Assembly: GCF_050306235.1 (NCBI RefSeq)
Contig: NZ_JBLWFH010000002.1
Span: 186,001-250,000 of the forward strand
Direction of reading: 5' to 3'
Length of the DNA: 64,000 nucleotides
Origin: Glaciecola sp947496235
GTDB taxonomy: Bacteria > Pseudomonadota > Gammaproteobacteria > Enterobacterales > Alteromonadaceae
The notes under the pieces were generated by a model. It was not told the DNA's origin and did not search any database. It was given only the letters and a program-made list of their open reading frames with translations. Numbering within the stretch: the first letter of the stretch is position 1; each line of letters starts with the position of its first letter. Shown one piece after another: positions 28,061 to 36,276 of this stretch. A program made the position numbers and the translations under genes.

Positions 28061-28414
28061 TTAAGCTAAATCATCCTTGGCTTCAAAAATAACGATTTCA
28101 TCTTCTCGATAGCCAAAATTAGTGTCATATAAATAAACGTAGTTGGAAGAATCTGTAAGTTTGCTTCTCAATTCACTTACAATTTTGTAGCCATTGTCCG
28201 GTTCGACTTTGGCCAAGACACCGCTGACGTCAATTATTTCAAAGTTTTCATCATATGCAGAAAGTTGTTCTACCGAAATTACTGCATTACTGACTGTAAT
28301 ATATGAGGCTTTGCTAATATTATTGTTTAGGAAAAGCGCCTCATCTTCATTTCCAATCGATGTTTTGGAAAATGCAAAAGACAACAGCAACAATAAAAGC
28401 ACTTTTAATTTCAC
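28061..28414 (-). CDS. Small exported protein, unknown function
   Basis: 117 residues with a signal peptide (MKLKVLLLLLLSFAFSKTSI, cleavage probably after SIG or N22). The mature part is acidic and beta-rich, with VSGVLAKVEPDNGYKIVSEL and a YVYLYDTNFGYREDE stretch. There are no cysteines and no lipobox. I do not recognise the family. It is the first of two closely spaced minus-strand genes, and the repeat cluster at 28511-28620 lies behind its start. Confidence 0.6.
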   Translation of the reverse strand: MKLKVLLLLLLSFAFSKTSIGNEDEALFLNNNISKASYITVSNAVISVEQLSAYDENFEIIDVSGVLAKVEPDNGYKIVSELRSKLTDSSNYVYLYDTNFGYREDEIVIFEAKDDLA

Positions 28415-28510
28415 AGATCAGTTTCCTTACTAAGAAGAATTAACTCGCCGACGATGGCAAGACTTTCATCATAACAGTGTTTTTATCTTTTTGTAGGTTA
28501 GGAAGGTGGT

Positions 28511-28620
28511 TCCGCATCAAGTGCGGAATGACGAATAGGTAACCTCGGAATGACGAATAGGTAACCTCGGAATGACGAATAGCTAACCTCGGAATGACGG
28601 ATGGTTAACCATGGAACGAC
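28511..28620. repeat. Palindrome plus four tandem 22-bp repeats
   Basis: The stem-loop TCCGCA-TCAAG-TGCGGA begins the array and ends with ATGACG. Units of AATAGGTAACCTCGGAATGACG follow at 28534, 28556 and 28578 (the third with one change), then a diverged unit at 28600-28620. The repeat shares GGAATGACG with the tail of the palindrome, so the array looks like slippage from that element. The same palindrome recurs at 30389-30405. Confidence 0.85.
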
Positions 28621-28630
28621 AATTAGATAA

Positions 28631-28660
28631 TTGCATTGTAAAACAACAGTTTGGTATATT
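28631..28660 (+). promoter_or_regulatory. Candidate sigma-70 promoter of the TrkA-N/RyR gene
   Basis: TTGCAT (28631-28636), an 18-bp spacer and TATATT (28655-28660). Transcription from here would begin near 28667, which fits a non-ATG start at 28685 or 28703 rather than at 28631. Confidence 0.35.
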
Positions 28661-28702
28661 GTCAGACTACATCAATCATTAAACTTGGCTGACGACAAAA
28701 CG

Positions 28703-30430
28703 GTGAATTCTAATCACTCGGGTATCATTTTCACCAATAAAGAGCAAATAAGCCTGCTTGTGCTGGTAATTATAGCTTTTGTATTAGGTGTACTAGGCTA
28801 CTACGAATACTATAAATCCATAGACCAATCCGCGACCCTATTCGATCTAATGTATCGCTCTTTGACAATGTTTTTCTTAGATTTTCCAGCGGAAGGAAAA
28901 CTTCCTTGGACATTAGAAATGGCCCGCTGGCTGGCGCCATTAACGCTTACATTCACCATAGTGAAAACATTTTTAGCACTCGCAAGGAGTAAATTTCATT
29001 TATACCAGCTAAGTCGTAAACATGACCATGCCATTCTGTTTGGCTTAGACAAAAATAGTGCAAAACTAGCCTGCTCTATGCTTAAAAATGGACAAAATCC
29101 AGTGGTAGTGGAAGACGATGAACACAACCAATATTTGGGGATACTAGCGGAATCAAAAGTCCCCTATTTAATTGCTAATCCGGCAGATAAAACCTTATTG
29201 AAAAAACTCAATCTGGCACAAGCTAAATATTTATTTGCAAATACAGCGTCTGATTCAACTAATCTTGAAATTCTGCATCAGGCGCTCAGTATCGAGAAAA
29301 CCCGATTACTTAAAGCGGTCTGTAAAATCCGGCAAATATCATTGATCAATGTGCTTAGCTCTTGCTCACTTTTTTCGACTAATCATCCGAACATGGAAAC
29401 TAAGCTCATTAACCATAAAAAGTTAACGGCTCGGTGGTTACTCGGGCACCAAGGTCCTGATATTTTGATTAAGGATTTTGCGAGCAGACAGAATCTGCAT
29501 ATTGGTATTTTGGGCGACAACTTGTTGCTAAATTCATTAGTCGAACGGTTAGCAGAAATTGGTATTTATTGTCCTAATAGCCAATTAAAAGTCAGCATAA
29601 TCCATGTTGGTAAAGTGCCAGAGGAGAATTTATTAGAACAAAGCTCTGTTCTAAACGAGTTGCTGGATATAAATCACATTCATTTACCCGATTTCAACCT
29701 TGAGTCTTTACAAACCAATGCCAAAATCACTAAATTTGACTGTCTTTATGTTTTGCTGAAGGAATTTGATTCCGTACTTTTATCTTTGCACTACTTGCAA
29801 AGGTGTAGTGTCGATTTTCCTGTAGTTGTCACGGAAACTGACAACTTGCAAGGGTTTACATGGTTGTCTGAAGAATTTTACAATCAAACTAATTTTATTT
29901 TTGCCAACCCATATGATGCTATCCATGATTTCGATAGCATATTCGGAGAAAAGCAGGACGCTCTCGCCAAGGCCATTCACAATGCATACCTAGCGGAAGA
30001 AGAAGCCAAAGGTCTAAGCGTGCAAGATAATAACGCTTTGGTACCATGGGATGAATTACCTGAGGTATTAAAGGACGCCAATCGCAATCAAGCGGATCAC
30101 TCGCTAACTAAATGTCGTTTTTTAACGGGAACATCCTCTCCTGATAAACAAACCTTGATGCAAACCCTATCCAAGGAAAATGTTGAGCTGTTAGCCGAAA
30201 TGGAACATCAACGTTGGGTTGCTGAAAAACGACTTGCTGGTTGGCAGTACACCTCAGGTGAAAAAGACAGCAATCGCCGCTTGTCCCCAAGCTTAATTCC
30301 ATACAATGAGTTAAGCGAAGCCGAAAAGCAAAAAGATAGGGACACTATTTTGAATTTGCCTAAATTGTTAGAGCTTAGGGGGAAAGCTCCCGCATCAAGT
30401 GCGGGATGTCGGAGGCTGGCTGCGGGATGA
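28703..30430 (+). CDS. Two-TM protein with TrkA-N-like and RyR domains
   Basis: About 575 residues. No ATG lies at the front of the frame; I chose GTG 28703, with TTG 28685 as the alternative. Two hydrophobic segments (about 17-38 and 75-93) enclose a pore-loop-like stretch, as in two-TM potassium channels, but without a TVGYG filter. A Rossmann-like TrkA-N region follows (HAILFGLDKNSAKLACSML, VVEDDEHN, ANTASDSTNLE). Residues about 492-550 form a RyR domain (EMEHQRWVAEKRLAGWQYTS, RLSPSLIPYNELSE, EKQKDRDTI). RyR domains in bacteria have been proposed to bind nucleotide-type ligands. I infer a ligand-gated membrane effector or transporter. The last ~16 residues (GKAPASSAGCRRLAAG) are encoded by a repeat element and are not part of the fold. 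Confidence 0.75.
   Translation: MNSNHSGIIFTNKEQISLLVLVIIAFVLGVLGYYEYYKSIDQSATLFDLMYRSLTMFFLDFPAEGKLPWTLEMARWLAPLTLTFTIVKTFLALARSKFHLYQLSRKHDHAILFGLDKNSAKLACSMLKNGQNPVVVEDDEHNQYLGILAESKVPYLIANPADKTLLKKLNLAQAKYLFANTASDSTNLEILHQALSIEKTRLLKAVCKIRQISLINVLSSCSLFSTNHPNMETKLINHKKLTARWLLGHQGPDILIKDFASRQNLHIGILGDNLLLNSLVERLAEIGIYCPNSQLKVSIIHVGKVPEENLLEQSSVLNELLDINHIHLPDFNLESLQTNAKITKFDCLYVLLKEFDSVLLSLHYLQRCSVDFPVVVTETDNLQGFTWLSEEFYNQTNFIFANPYDAIHDFDSIFGEKQDALAKAIHNAYLAEEEAKGLSVQDNNALVPWDELPEVLKDANRNQADHSLTKCRFLTGTSSPDKQTLMQTLSKENVELLAEMEHQRWVAEKRLAGWQYTSGEKDSNRRLSPSLIPYNELSEAEKQKDRDTILNLPKLLELRGKAPASSAGCRRLAAG
30389..30405. repeat. CCGCATCAAGTGCGG palindrome, second copy
   Basis: CCCGCA-TCAAG-TGCGGG followed by ATGTCGGAGG and a second partial GCGGGATGAC (30422-30431). 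It is the same element as at 28511-28527, and the stop of the RyR gene (30428-30430) lies inside it. Confidence 0.8.
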
Positions 30431-30507
30431 CCAGTTTTCTCCGTCAACGCGGTGCTAGCCGCGTCCAAGATTCAATTGTATCCCTGACATAGCAGCTTAG
30501 GCCGCAA

Positions 30508-30912
30508 TTAGAACTGGTCTTGAATCATATCAATGTTGTAACCCTTAGGGGCTATAACTTGACGAATTTGCTCCAGACTTAGGTGTTCGCGGTTTGCCAA
30601 CGCCCAAAGATGAACAGCTCTTGTACCTGTTTTGCAGAACGCATGCACCACGGACGAATCATGCAGATTGTGGGCAAATTTCTCGATATCTGTAGCGTTG
30701 TATTGACAAGGTTTCACAGGAATATGCACATATTCGATACCGTGACTTTCACATAGCGCCTGCCATTGCGCGTCGTTGGTTTGGTCTGGTTGCTCACCAT
30801 CTGGTCGTAGGTTAATAAGCGTTGTGATGCCCGCTGCTTTTAGTTTATCGATATCGCTTTCAGTTAACTCACCCGAGATAGAAAAATTATCGTGTAGTTC
30901 TGTTATTGTCAT
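30508..30912 (-). CDS. DUF442/TIGR01244-type phosphatase-like sulfur transferase domain protein
   Basis: 134 residues. The fold is that of dual-specificity phosphatases: ISGELTESDIDKLKAAGITT, INLRPDGEQ, and the active-site loop HAFCKTGTRA (C-x-x-G-x-R). In the Blh proteins linked to the sulfide regulator BigR this domain is fused to a persulfide dioxygenase; here it is a separate gene 44 bp downstream of one. A role as a sulfur-carrying or thiosulfate-handling partner is inferred from that. It is the last gene of the cyd-sulfide operon. A hairpin at 30447-30464 lies beyond its stop but has no T run. Confidence 0.82.
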   Translation of the reverse strand: MTITELHDNFSISGELTESDIDKLKAAGITTLINLRPDGEQPDQTNDAQWQALCESHGIEYVHIPVKPCQYNATDIEKFAHNLHDSSVVHAFCKTGTRAVHLWALANREHLSLEQIRQVIAPKGYNIDMIQDQF

Positions 30913-30956
30913 TGGTTTTCCTATTTATCTAATCTTTTATATGTAAAAAATAATGC

Positions 30957-31829
30957 TTAGTTCAATTGAACCGATAACGGCAATTTTAAATAACGAGTGC
31001 CATTAGACTCTTCTGCGGGTAGTTCACCCCCGCATATATTCAGTTGCATAGCTGGTAGCAATAAACGAGGTGCAGTAAGTTTAGCATCTCGTTGTTTACA
31101 GATTTGAATAAATTCAGTTTCAGTGATCCCGCGTTTTATATGAATGTTGCTACGTTTTTGATGAAATACGGATGTTTCACAAGCGTGATAATCGCGGTTG
31201 GTGGTTTTAAAATCATGACCTACAAAAATGCGTGTTTGGTCTGGTAGGGATAATATCTTTTGAATAGAGTAAAAAAGGGATTTAGCACTGCTATTGGGAA
31301 AATCGGTTCTAGCTGTTCCGTAGTCGGGCATGAAGAGCGTATCGCCAACGAAAATGCTATCCTCAATTTTATAGCTAACACAGGCAGGCGTGTGTCCAGG
31401 AGTATGAATAACCTCAATTTCTAAATGACCGAGATTGATGATTTCGCCATCTTCAAATAGCATATCGAATTGGCTGCCATCACAAGGAACTTCACCATTA
31501 AAGTTGAACATTCGTTTAAAGGTATTTTGAACTTTGCGAATATGTTCTCCAATGCCTATTTGTCCACCGCGTTTTTCTTTTAAATATTTTGATGCAGTAA
31601 TGTGATCTGAGTGAGCATGGGTTTCTAAGATCCATTCAAGTGTTAGATTATTTTCATCCATAAAACCAATAATTTTATCTATACTTGCCGATGACAGTGT
31701 TCCAGAATTGGGATCGTAATCTAAAACAGGATCTATCACTGCAGTTTGCCATGTGGCTTTATCTGTTACGACATAGGTTACGGTATTAGTGGATTCATCA
31801 AAAAAAGGTTGAATTGAAAGTCTATTCAT
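30957..31829 (-). CDS. Metallo-beta-lactamase-fold persulfide dioxygenase (Blh/ETHE1 type)
   Basis: 290 residues from the ATG at 31829; a further in-frame ATG at 31862 lies inside cydC and would add eleven unlikely residues. The metal-binding set is complete: THAHSDHITA, HTPGHTPACVSY, FVGDTLFMPDYGTARTDFP and VGHDF. This arrangement is that of BigR-associated Blh and ETHE1 enzymes, which oxidise glutathione persulfide to sulfite with O2 and an iron centre in the cytoplasm. The gene start overlaps the cydC stop by eight bases, so it belongs to the cytochrome bd operon. It would consume the persulfide made by the quinone oxidoreductase at 38704-39981. Confidence 0.86.
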   Translation of the reverse strand: MNRLSIQPFFDESTNTVTYVVTDKATWQTAVIDPVLDYDPNSGTLSSASIDKIIGFMDENNLTLEWILETHAHSDHITASKYLKEKRGGQIGIGEHIRKVQNTFKRMFNFNGEVPCDGSQFDMLFEDGEIINLGHLEIEVIHTPGHTPACVSYKIEDSIFVGDTLFMPDYGTARTDFPNSSAKSLFYSIQKILSLPDQTRIFVGHDFKTTNRDYHACETSVFHQKRSNIHIKRGITETEFIQICKQRDAKLTAPRLLLPAMQLNICGGELPAEESNGTRYLKLPLSVQLN

Positions 31830-33408
31830 AATGAATGATTCCTTTTCCAGAAAATAAATCATTTTTGGAATAATCTAGATTGATGCTTTGATACACATTG
31901 AGATTTTGAGGTGCAATATGTGTAGTTGCTATCACAATTTTTGACATTGCTAGCGCATTTAAATTTTCTGTCACTATGTCGATTGTTTTCACATCTAAAG
32001 ATTCAAAGGGTTCGTCTAACAACAATATTTTTGCATTACTTAGGAGAGCTCTCGCTAAGCCTAGACGCTTTTTCTCCCCGCCAGAGAGTCTGCGACCATT
32101 CTCGCCTAACCATTGATCCAGTGAGCCAAGGTAGGCTAGGTCGACTTTGCCTAAAATATCTTCCAACAAAGCGTCGCTTGCTTGTGGATTAGCGACTAGT
32201 AGGTTGGCTCTCAATGTATCTGCTAAACAATAAGGAAATTGTTCAATGTAATAAGCTTGTCGTAAAAGACCTGTTTGGCTTTGATTAGTAGATGTTTTAG
32301 AGCAAAAACGGGCGCCTGAAAAAGCCGCTAAACCCGCAATAGCATGAAGTATACGTGTCTTTCCAACGCCAGAGCTTCCCTCGAGTAAATGGCATTTTCC
32401 GATTGGGAAGTTGGCATTAATTCTTGGAATATTGGAATGTTCCGGTTGAAAACCTTTTAAACTCAGCATTTCCACAGAAAAATCCACAGGAGTAAGCTGT
32501 TTGGTCGTTTGTGCGACCTTGTCTATTGCCTGTTTAGCTTTGAAAAAGTTAAGTAATTGCTGTTGATTTGCAAGACTAGGAGTTAGCCAATCGTTGATAG
32601 ACAATAATGCTATGGGCAAGATAATGAAAAGAGGATTGCCTAGCATATTTTCAGCATTTACTTGCATAAAATAACTCAATGCAAATATTGATATCAGGAA
32701 TAAACATAAGGCAGCCGTACGAATACGAAACTGAATCTTTTGTTCAATAACTTGCAGATTTTTGATGCTGGGTGTTACTGCCCTTAGATTTCCATGCAGA
32801 TGCCAAATAGCGGCAGCTTCCACATGTTCCAATAGGCGATATTGCAACTGAGTTTTTATTTCAACTAGTTTAGCGCTAGTGCTCAACAAAGATGTTAATA
32901 AAACCCCATAAAGGCAGACGAAAACTAAGGTAAAAATAAGCGTAACAGGCCAAGCATCGGTGGTTAGAAAAATTGCGAAGCCATTTAACAAGGCTAAAGA
33001 CATTATAAATCCCGCATTTTGCCCAACCCAAGATATCCAAATACTGGCAACCTCTTCAGTCTGATGTTGCAAAGCATCTAGGGAATTGGCTTTTGGCGGC
33101 GTTATGCTATTTTCTAGTTGAGCGAAACTTATTAGCCTCAATTTCGCCAACACTTGTAATAGATGGTGATGACCAAATAACATACTGAAATAGCCAGAGG
33201 CAATTCTCAGTAAGGCTAATGCTCTAATGATCACAGCAGGTAACATATAGTTGAATCCCATGCCTGCAATACTGCTCGCCGCAATAAACCATGACGCGAC
33301 CATAAGTATAAGAAGACCTGTTGTCATATGTAGCAGAATCAAAAATAGGGTCAATATGGTAGCTGGCCAACTTATGACAGTAGCATTGGGTGTATTGTGT
33401 TTATTCAT
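31822..33408 (-). CDS. cydC: Thiol reductant ABC exporter subunit CydC
   Basis: 528 residues from the ATG at 33408, which overlaps the cydD stop (ATGA). Six transmembrane helices occupy roughly the first 310 residues. The ATPase half has Walker A GSSGVGKTRILHA, signature LSGGEKKRLGLARAL and Walker B ILLLDEPF. CydDC is a heterodimeric inner-membrane exporter of cysteine and glutathione (haem has also been proposed) and is needed to assemble cytochrome bd. It is somewhat shorter than E. coli CydC (573), mainly around the N-terminus. Its stop overlaps the start of the downstream persulfide dioxygenase gene. Confidence 0.92.
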   Translation of the reverse strand: MNKHNTPNATVISWPATILTLFLILLHMTTGLLILMVASWFIAASSIAGMGFNYMLPAVIIRALALLRIASGYFSMLFGHHHLLQVLAKLRLISFAQLENSITPPKANSLDALQHQTEEVASIWISWVGQNAGFIMSLALLNGFAIFLTTDAWPVTLIFTLVFVCLYGVLLTSLLSTSAKLVEIKTQLQYRLLEHVEAAAIWHLHGNLRAVTPSIKNLQVIEQKIQFRIRTAALCLFLISIFALSYFMQVNAENMLGNPLFIILPIALLSINDWLTPSLANQQQLLNFFKAKQAIDKVAQTTKQLTPVDFSVEMLSLKGFQPEHSNIPRINANFPIGKCHLLEGSSGVGKTRILHAIAGLAAFSGARFCSKTSTNQSQTGLLRQAYYIEQFPYCLADTLRANLLVANPQASDALLEDILGKVDLAYLGSLDQWLGENGRRLSGGEKKRLGLARALLSNAKILLLDEPFESLDVKTIDIVTENLNALAMSKIVIATTHIAPQNLNVYQSINLDYSKNDLFSGKGIIHYE

Positions 33409-35015
33409 CGACTCGAAATCCTCCCATCTTCTACATGCCAAGATTGGTTAAACCAACTTTCTGGCAGACTTTTATGGGAAGCCCAAATAACTGTTTTATG
33501 CATGAGTTTTTTATGAATTAGATGGGCTATTTGCTGATGCTGATCTTGGGTTAAATGTGCGGTAGGTTCGTCTAACAACACACATTCTTTATTTTGAAGC
33601 AATATTCTAGCAAGAGCGAGACGATGAGCTTCGCCGCCAGATAACAATGGATACTCTCCTAAACAAGTATCTAGGCCATAGGGGAGTTTGGAATACCACT
33701 GAGTCAATTCCACTTCATCTAATGCCTGCAAAATCTCCCCGTCATTAATGAGAGCATGTCCCATAGATAAGTTATCTCTTAAGCTGGCATTGAGTACTTT
33801 GGTTTCTTGAGTCATCAGCGCAAGATCGCCTGATAGTTTGTGAGAAGCTTGTCTAAACCCCATTAAGGCTTCTAATAAAGCCGTTTTACCCGCACCAGAT
33901 CTTCCATTCAAACTTACCCAGTCACCCGCAGATAGTTGTAATTTGTTAGCTACCAAAGTGGGGGTATGTACCCGATAGTTGAGCCAGGCAATACCGGTAA
34001 AGTGAGATTGTTTCTGTGGTTGTGGGATATCTACCAGCACATTTAATAGTCGATCAGCGCCAGCTTCGGCTTTAGCTTTTTGGTGGTAAAACTTACCTAA
34101 TGCGCGCAATTCTGAGAATAACAACGGACTGACAAGCAACATAAAAAGGCCATGGTGCAAACTTATCGCAGGTCCAAGGTTGATTTCGCCTAGCATAGTA
34201 AAACCAATAAATACGGCTACCAAGGCTATGGAAATAGTGGCAAAGAAATCCAGTACAGTATTGGAAAGAAATGCCACTGATACAACACTCATTGTTTTAC
34301 GATTGACAATAGCACTGGCATCTTGGATTCGCTTTGTTTGCTGTTCATGCTGAAAGCTAGCCGTAATCAATGGCATGGCTTTAAGTCTATCCGAAAACAT
34401 GTCCCCCAAGCGCTCGAGCGCCAAAAAATGTTTTTTATGTAAATTAGCTGCGCCTTTGCCGACTAAAATCATAAACAGCGGCACTAATGGCAGGGTAAAA
34501 ACTAGGGTTAACCCAACCACATAATGAATAGGGAATATCACCACTAAGACCAATATTGGGGCAATGCCGGATAACCACTTTTGCACATTATATTGGGTAA
34601 AAAACTGCGCAATATCAGGTACATTTTCTAACAGTAATTGCTGCCAAAAAGTAGCTGAATATTGGCGCGTAATAGCAAGTTGTTGCTGATTCAAAACCTG
34701 ATGGATTTTCTGTTCAAGGTCAGCTTCTATCTTGTGCTTAGTATTTAGTGCTAAAAAATCAGCAACCCATGCACAGATTGCCCAACTACCAATAGCTATT
34801 AGCATTGGCGTAAATTGAGTGAATAAAATAGCTTGTTGCTCAACTACAACTAAGTGAATTTGGTGAGCGAAAAACCAAAACGCACTGACCTGAGCAACAA
34901 GCTGTAAAATTTTAATCCCCAATATTTGCAGTTGACGTTGACGATACGGCTTGGCTAATTGATTTAGCCAAGCACGGGTTTGTTCAACAGAAATTGGGGA
35001 TTGATTATTCTGCAT
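33405..35015 (-). CDS. cydD: Thiol reductant ABC exporter subunit CydD
   Basis: 536 residues. The N-terminal membrane half (six helices) is followed by an ATPase with Walker A NGRSGAGKTALLEA, signature LSGGEAHRLALARIL and Walker B CVLLDEPTAHLT. It forms the exporter with CydC. The ATG (35013-35015) shares a base with the cydX stop (TAATG), and its own stop overlaps cydC, so translation across the three genes is coupled. In E. coli cydDC is a separate locus; here it is joined to the structural genes of the oxidase. Confidence 0.92.
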   Translation of the reverse strand: MQNNQSPISVEQTRAWLNQLAKPYRQRQLQILGIKILQLVAQVSAFWFFAHQIHLVVVEQQAILFTQFTPMLIAIGSWAICAWVADFLALNTKHKIEADLEQKIHQVLNQQQLAITRQYSATFWQQLLLENVPDIAQFFTQYNVQKWLSGIAPILVLVVIFPIHYVVGLTLVFTLPLVPLFMILVGKGAANLHKKHFLALERLGDMFSDRLKAMPLITASFQHEQQTKRIQDASAIVNRKTMSVVSVAFLSNTVLDFFATISIALVAVFIGFTMLGEINLGPAISLHHGLFMLLVSPLLFSELRALGKFYHQKAKAEAGADRLLNVLVDIPQPQKQSHFTGIAWLNYRVHTPTLVANKLQLSAGDWVSLNGRSGAGKTALLEALMGFRQASHKLSGDLALMTQETKVLNASLRDNLSMGHALINDGEILQALDEVELTQWYSKLPYGLDTCLGEYPLLSGGEAHRLALARILLQNKECVLLDEPTAHLTQDQHQQIAHLIHKKLMHKTVIWASHKSLPESWFNQSWHVEDGRISSR

Positions 35016-35125
35016 TACTCTTGTTCCGGACGGTCCATATCTTCGGTAGATTCAAGCCACATCGCGTTGATGATGCCGAATGAACAAGCTAGTAATACGC
35101 CTAAAATCCAAGTGAAATACCACAT
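35015..35125 (-). CDS. cydX: Cytochrome bd oxidase small subunit CydX
   Basis: 36 residues, below usual gene-caller limits. It starts MWYFTWILGVLLACSFGIIN and continues with AMWLESTED and an acidic tail, exactly the CydX/YbgT pattern of one helix followed by a short charged end. AAGGAG precedes the ATG by seven bases. It lies 14 bp after cydB, the normal place, and its stop overlaps cydD. CydX stabilises the haem groups of the bd oxidase. Confidence 0.95.
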   Translation of the reverse strand: MWYFTWILGVLLACSFGIINAMWLESTEDMDRPEQE

Positions 35126-35139
35126 AGTCGAACTCCTTA

Positions 35140-36276
35140 TTAATAGATTGCGTGAGACTTATTTAAGTCTGCTTGTTTAATGCGTCCACGCATGACCCAG
35201 AAACCATAAAGGGTGTAGGACAGAACGATAGGCACAAAAATACAAGCCACAATAAACATAGTTTTTAAGGTCAGTAGAGACGAAGTAGCATCCCAAACGG
35301 TTAGACTGGCTTCTGGCATAGTGCTACTTGGCATTAAAAACGGAAACATTGAAAAACCTGCGGTTAGTATGATGCCGGTAATGGTCAGTGAACTTGTTAT
35401 GAAGGCAAGTCCATTGTGGCCTTGATAAGACATCCAAGCACAGGCCAAGGCACCACCAATACCAAGAATGGGGGCAATCAACATCCACGGATAATTAGCA
35501 TAATTTGCTAACCAGCCGCCGCTGACCACTTCTACTGTTTTGGTTAACGGGTTACTGGTCGCTTGCGTGTCGATAATAGAAGTGACTGCATAGCCATCAA
35601 CACCTAATGCGAGGTAAATACCCGCTAAGATAAATAACCCAGCAGTGGCCAAAGATAAGATAACTGACACAGCTCTGGCGCGTTGTAATAGCAATCCATC
35701 GGTTTTAAGTTGTAACCAGGTAGCACCATGGTTTAATAACATGGCGACAGAAACTAAGCCCGCAAGCAAAGCAAAGGGAGTTAACAAGCCGAAAAAACTG
35801 CCCGTATACGTTGCTTTAAGTGTGTTATCTAGTTCAAAAGGCACACCTAAAAGCAGATTACCAAATGCCACACCAAAAATAAGAATCGGAATGATACCGC
35901 CAGCAAATAACGCCCAATCCCACATTAAACGCCACTTCTTATTCGGTAATTTACTGCGATAATCAAAGCCTAAAGGTCGCATCCACAAGGCAATTAAGGT
36001 AAGCGCCAAAGCGAGATAAAAACCTGAGAATGCGGTAGCGTAAATCATTGGCCAAGCAGCAAAAATAGCACCGCCAGCGGTAATAAACCAAACTTGATTG
36101 CCATCCCAGTGAGGACCTATGGTATTAATCATCACCCGACGATCTTCATCGGTTTTGCCGACTAAGGTGAGTAGAGCTCCAACGCCCAAATCGAAACCAT
36201 CAGTTATTGCAAAGCCAATTAGCAGCACGCCAACTAACACCCACCAAACAACGCGAAGAAATTCATAATCGATCAT
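35140..36276 (-). CDS. cydB: Cytochrome bd ubiquinol oxidase subunit II
   Basis: 378 residues, the same length as E. coli CydB. It begins MIDYEFLRVVWWVLVGVLLI with the conserved GFAITDGFDLGVGALL, then GPHWDGNQVWFITAGGAIFA, and shows about nine membrane helices. It pairs with CydA to form the quinol-oxidising, oxygen-reducing bd complex in the inner membrane. The ATG overlaps the cydA stop by four bases. Confidence 0.96.
   Translation of the reverse strand: MIDYEFLRVVWWVLVGVLLIGFAITDGFDLGVGALLTLVGKTDEDRRVMINTIGPHWDGNQVWFITAGGAIFAAWPMIYATAFSGFYLALALTLIALWMRPLGFDYRSKLPNKKWRLMWDWALFAGGIIPILIFGVAFGNLLLGVPFELDNTLKATYTGSFFGLLTPFALLAGLVSVAMLLNHGATWLQLKTDGLLLQRARAVSVILSLATAGLFILAGIYLALGVDGYAVTSIIDTQATSNPLTKTVEVVSGGWLANYANYPWMLIAPILGIGGALACAWMSYQGHNGLAFITSSLTITGIILTAGFSMFPFLMPSSTMPEASLTVWDATSSLLTLKTMFIVACIFVPIVLSYTLYGFWVMRGRIKQADLNKSHAIY

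Noticed and set aside
28534..28620. 22-bp tandem units as a CRISPR-like array
   Set aside because: The units are directly adjacent with no spacers between them, and no cas genes are present. They are ordinary tandem repeats.
30447..30464. ACGCGG/CCGCGT hairpin as terminator between the RyR and DUF442 genes
   Set aside because: The stem is only six bp and no T run follows on either strand.
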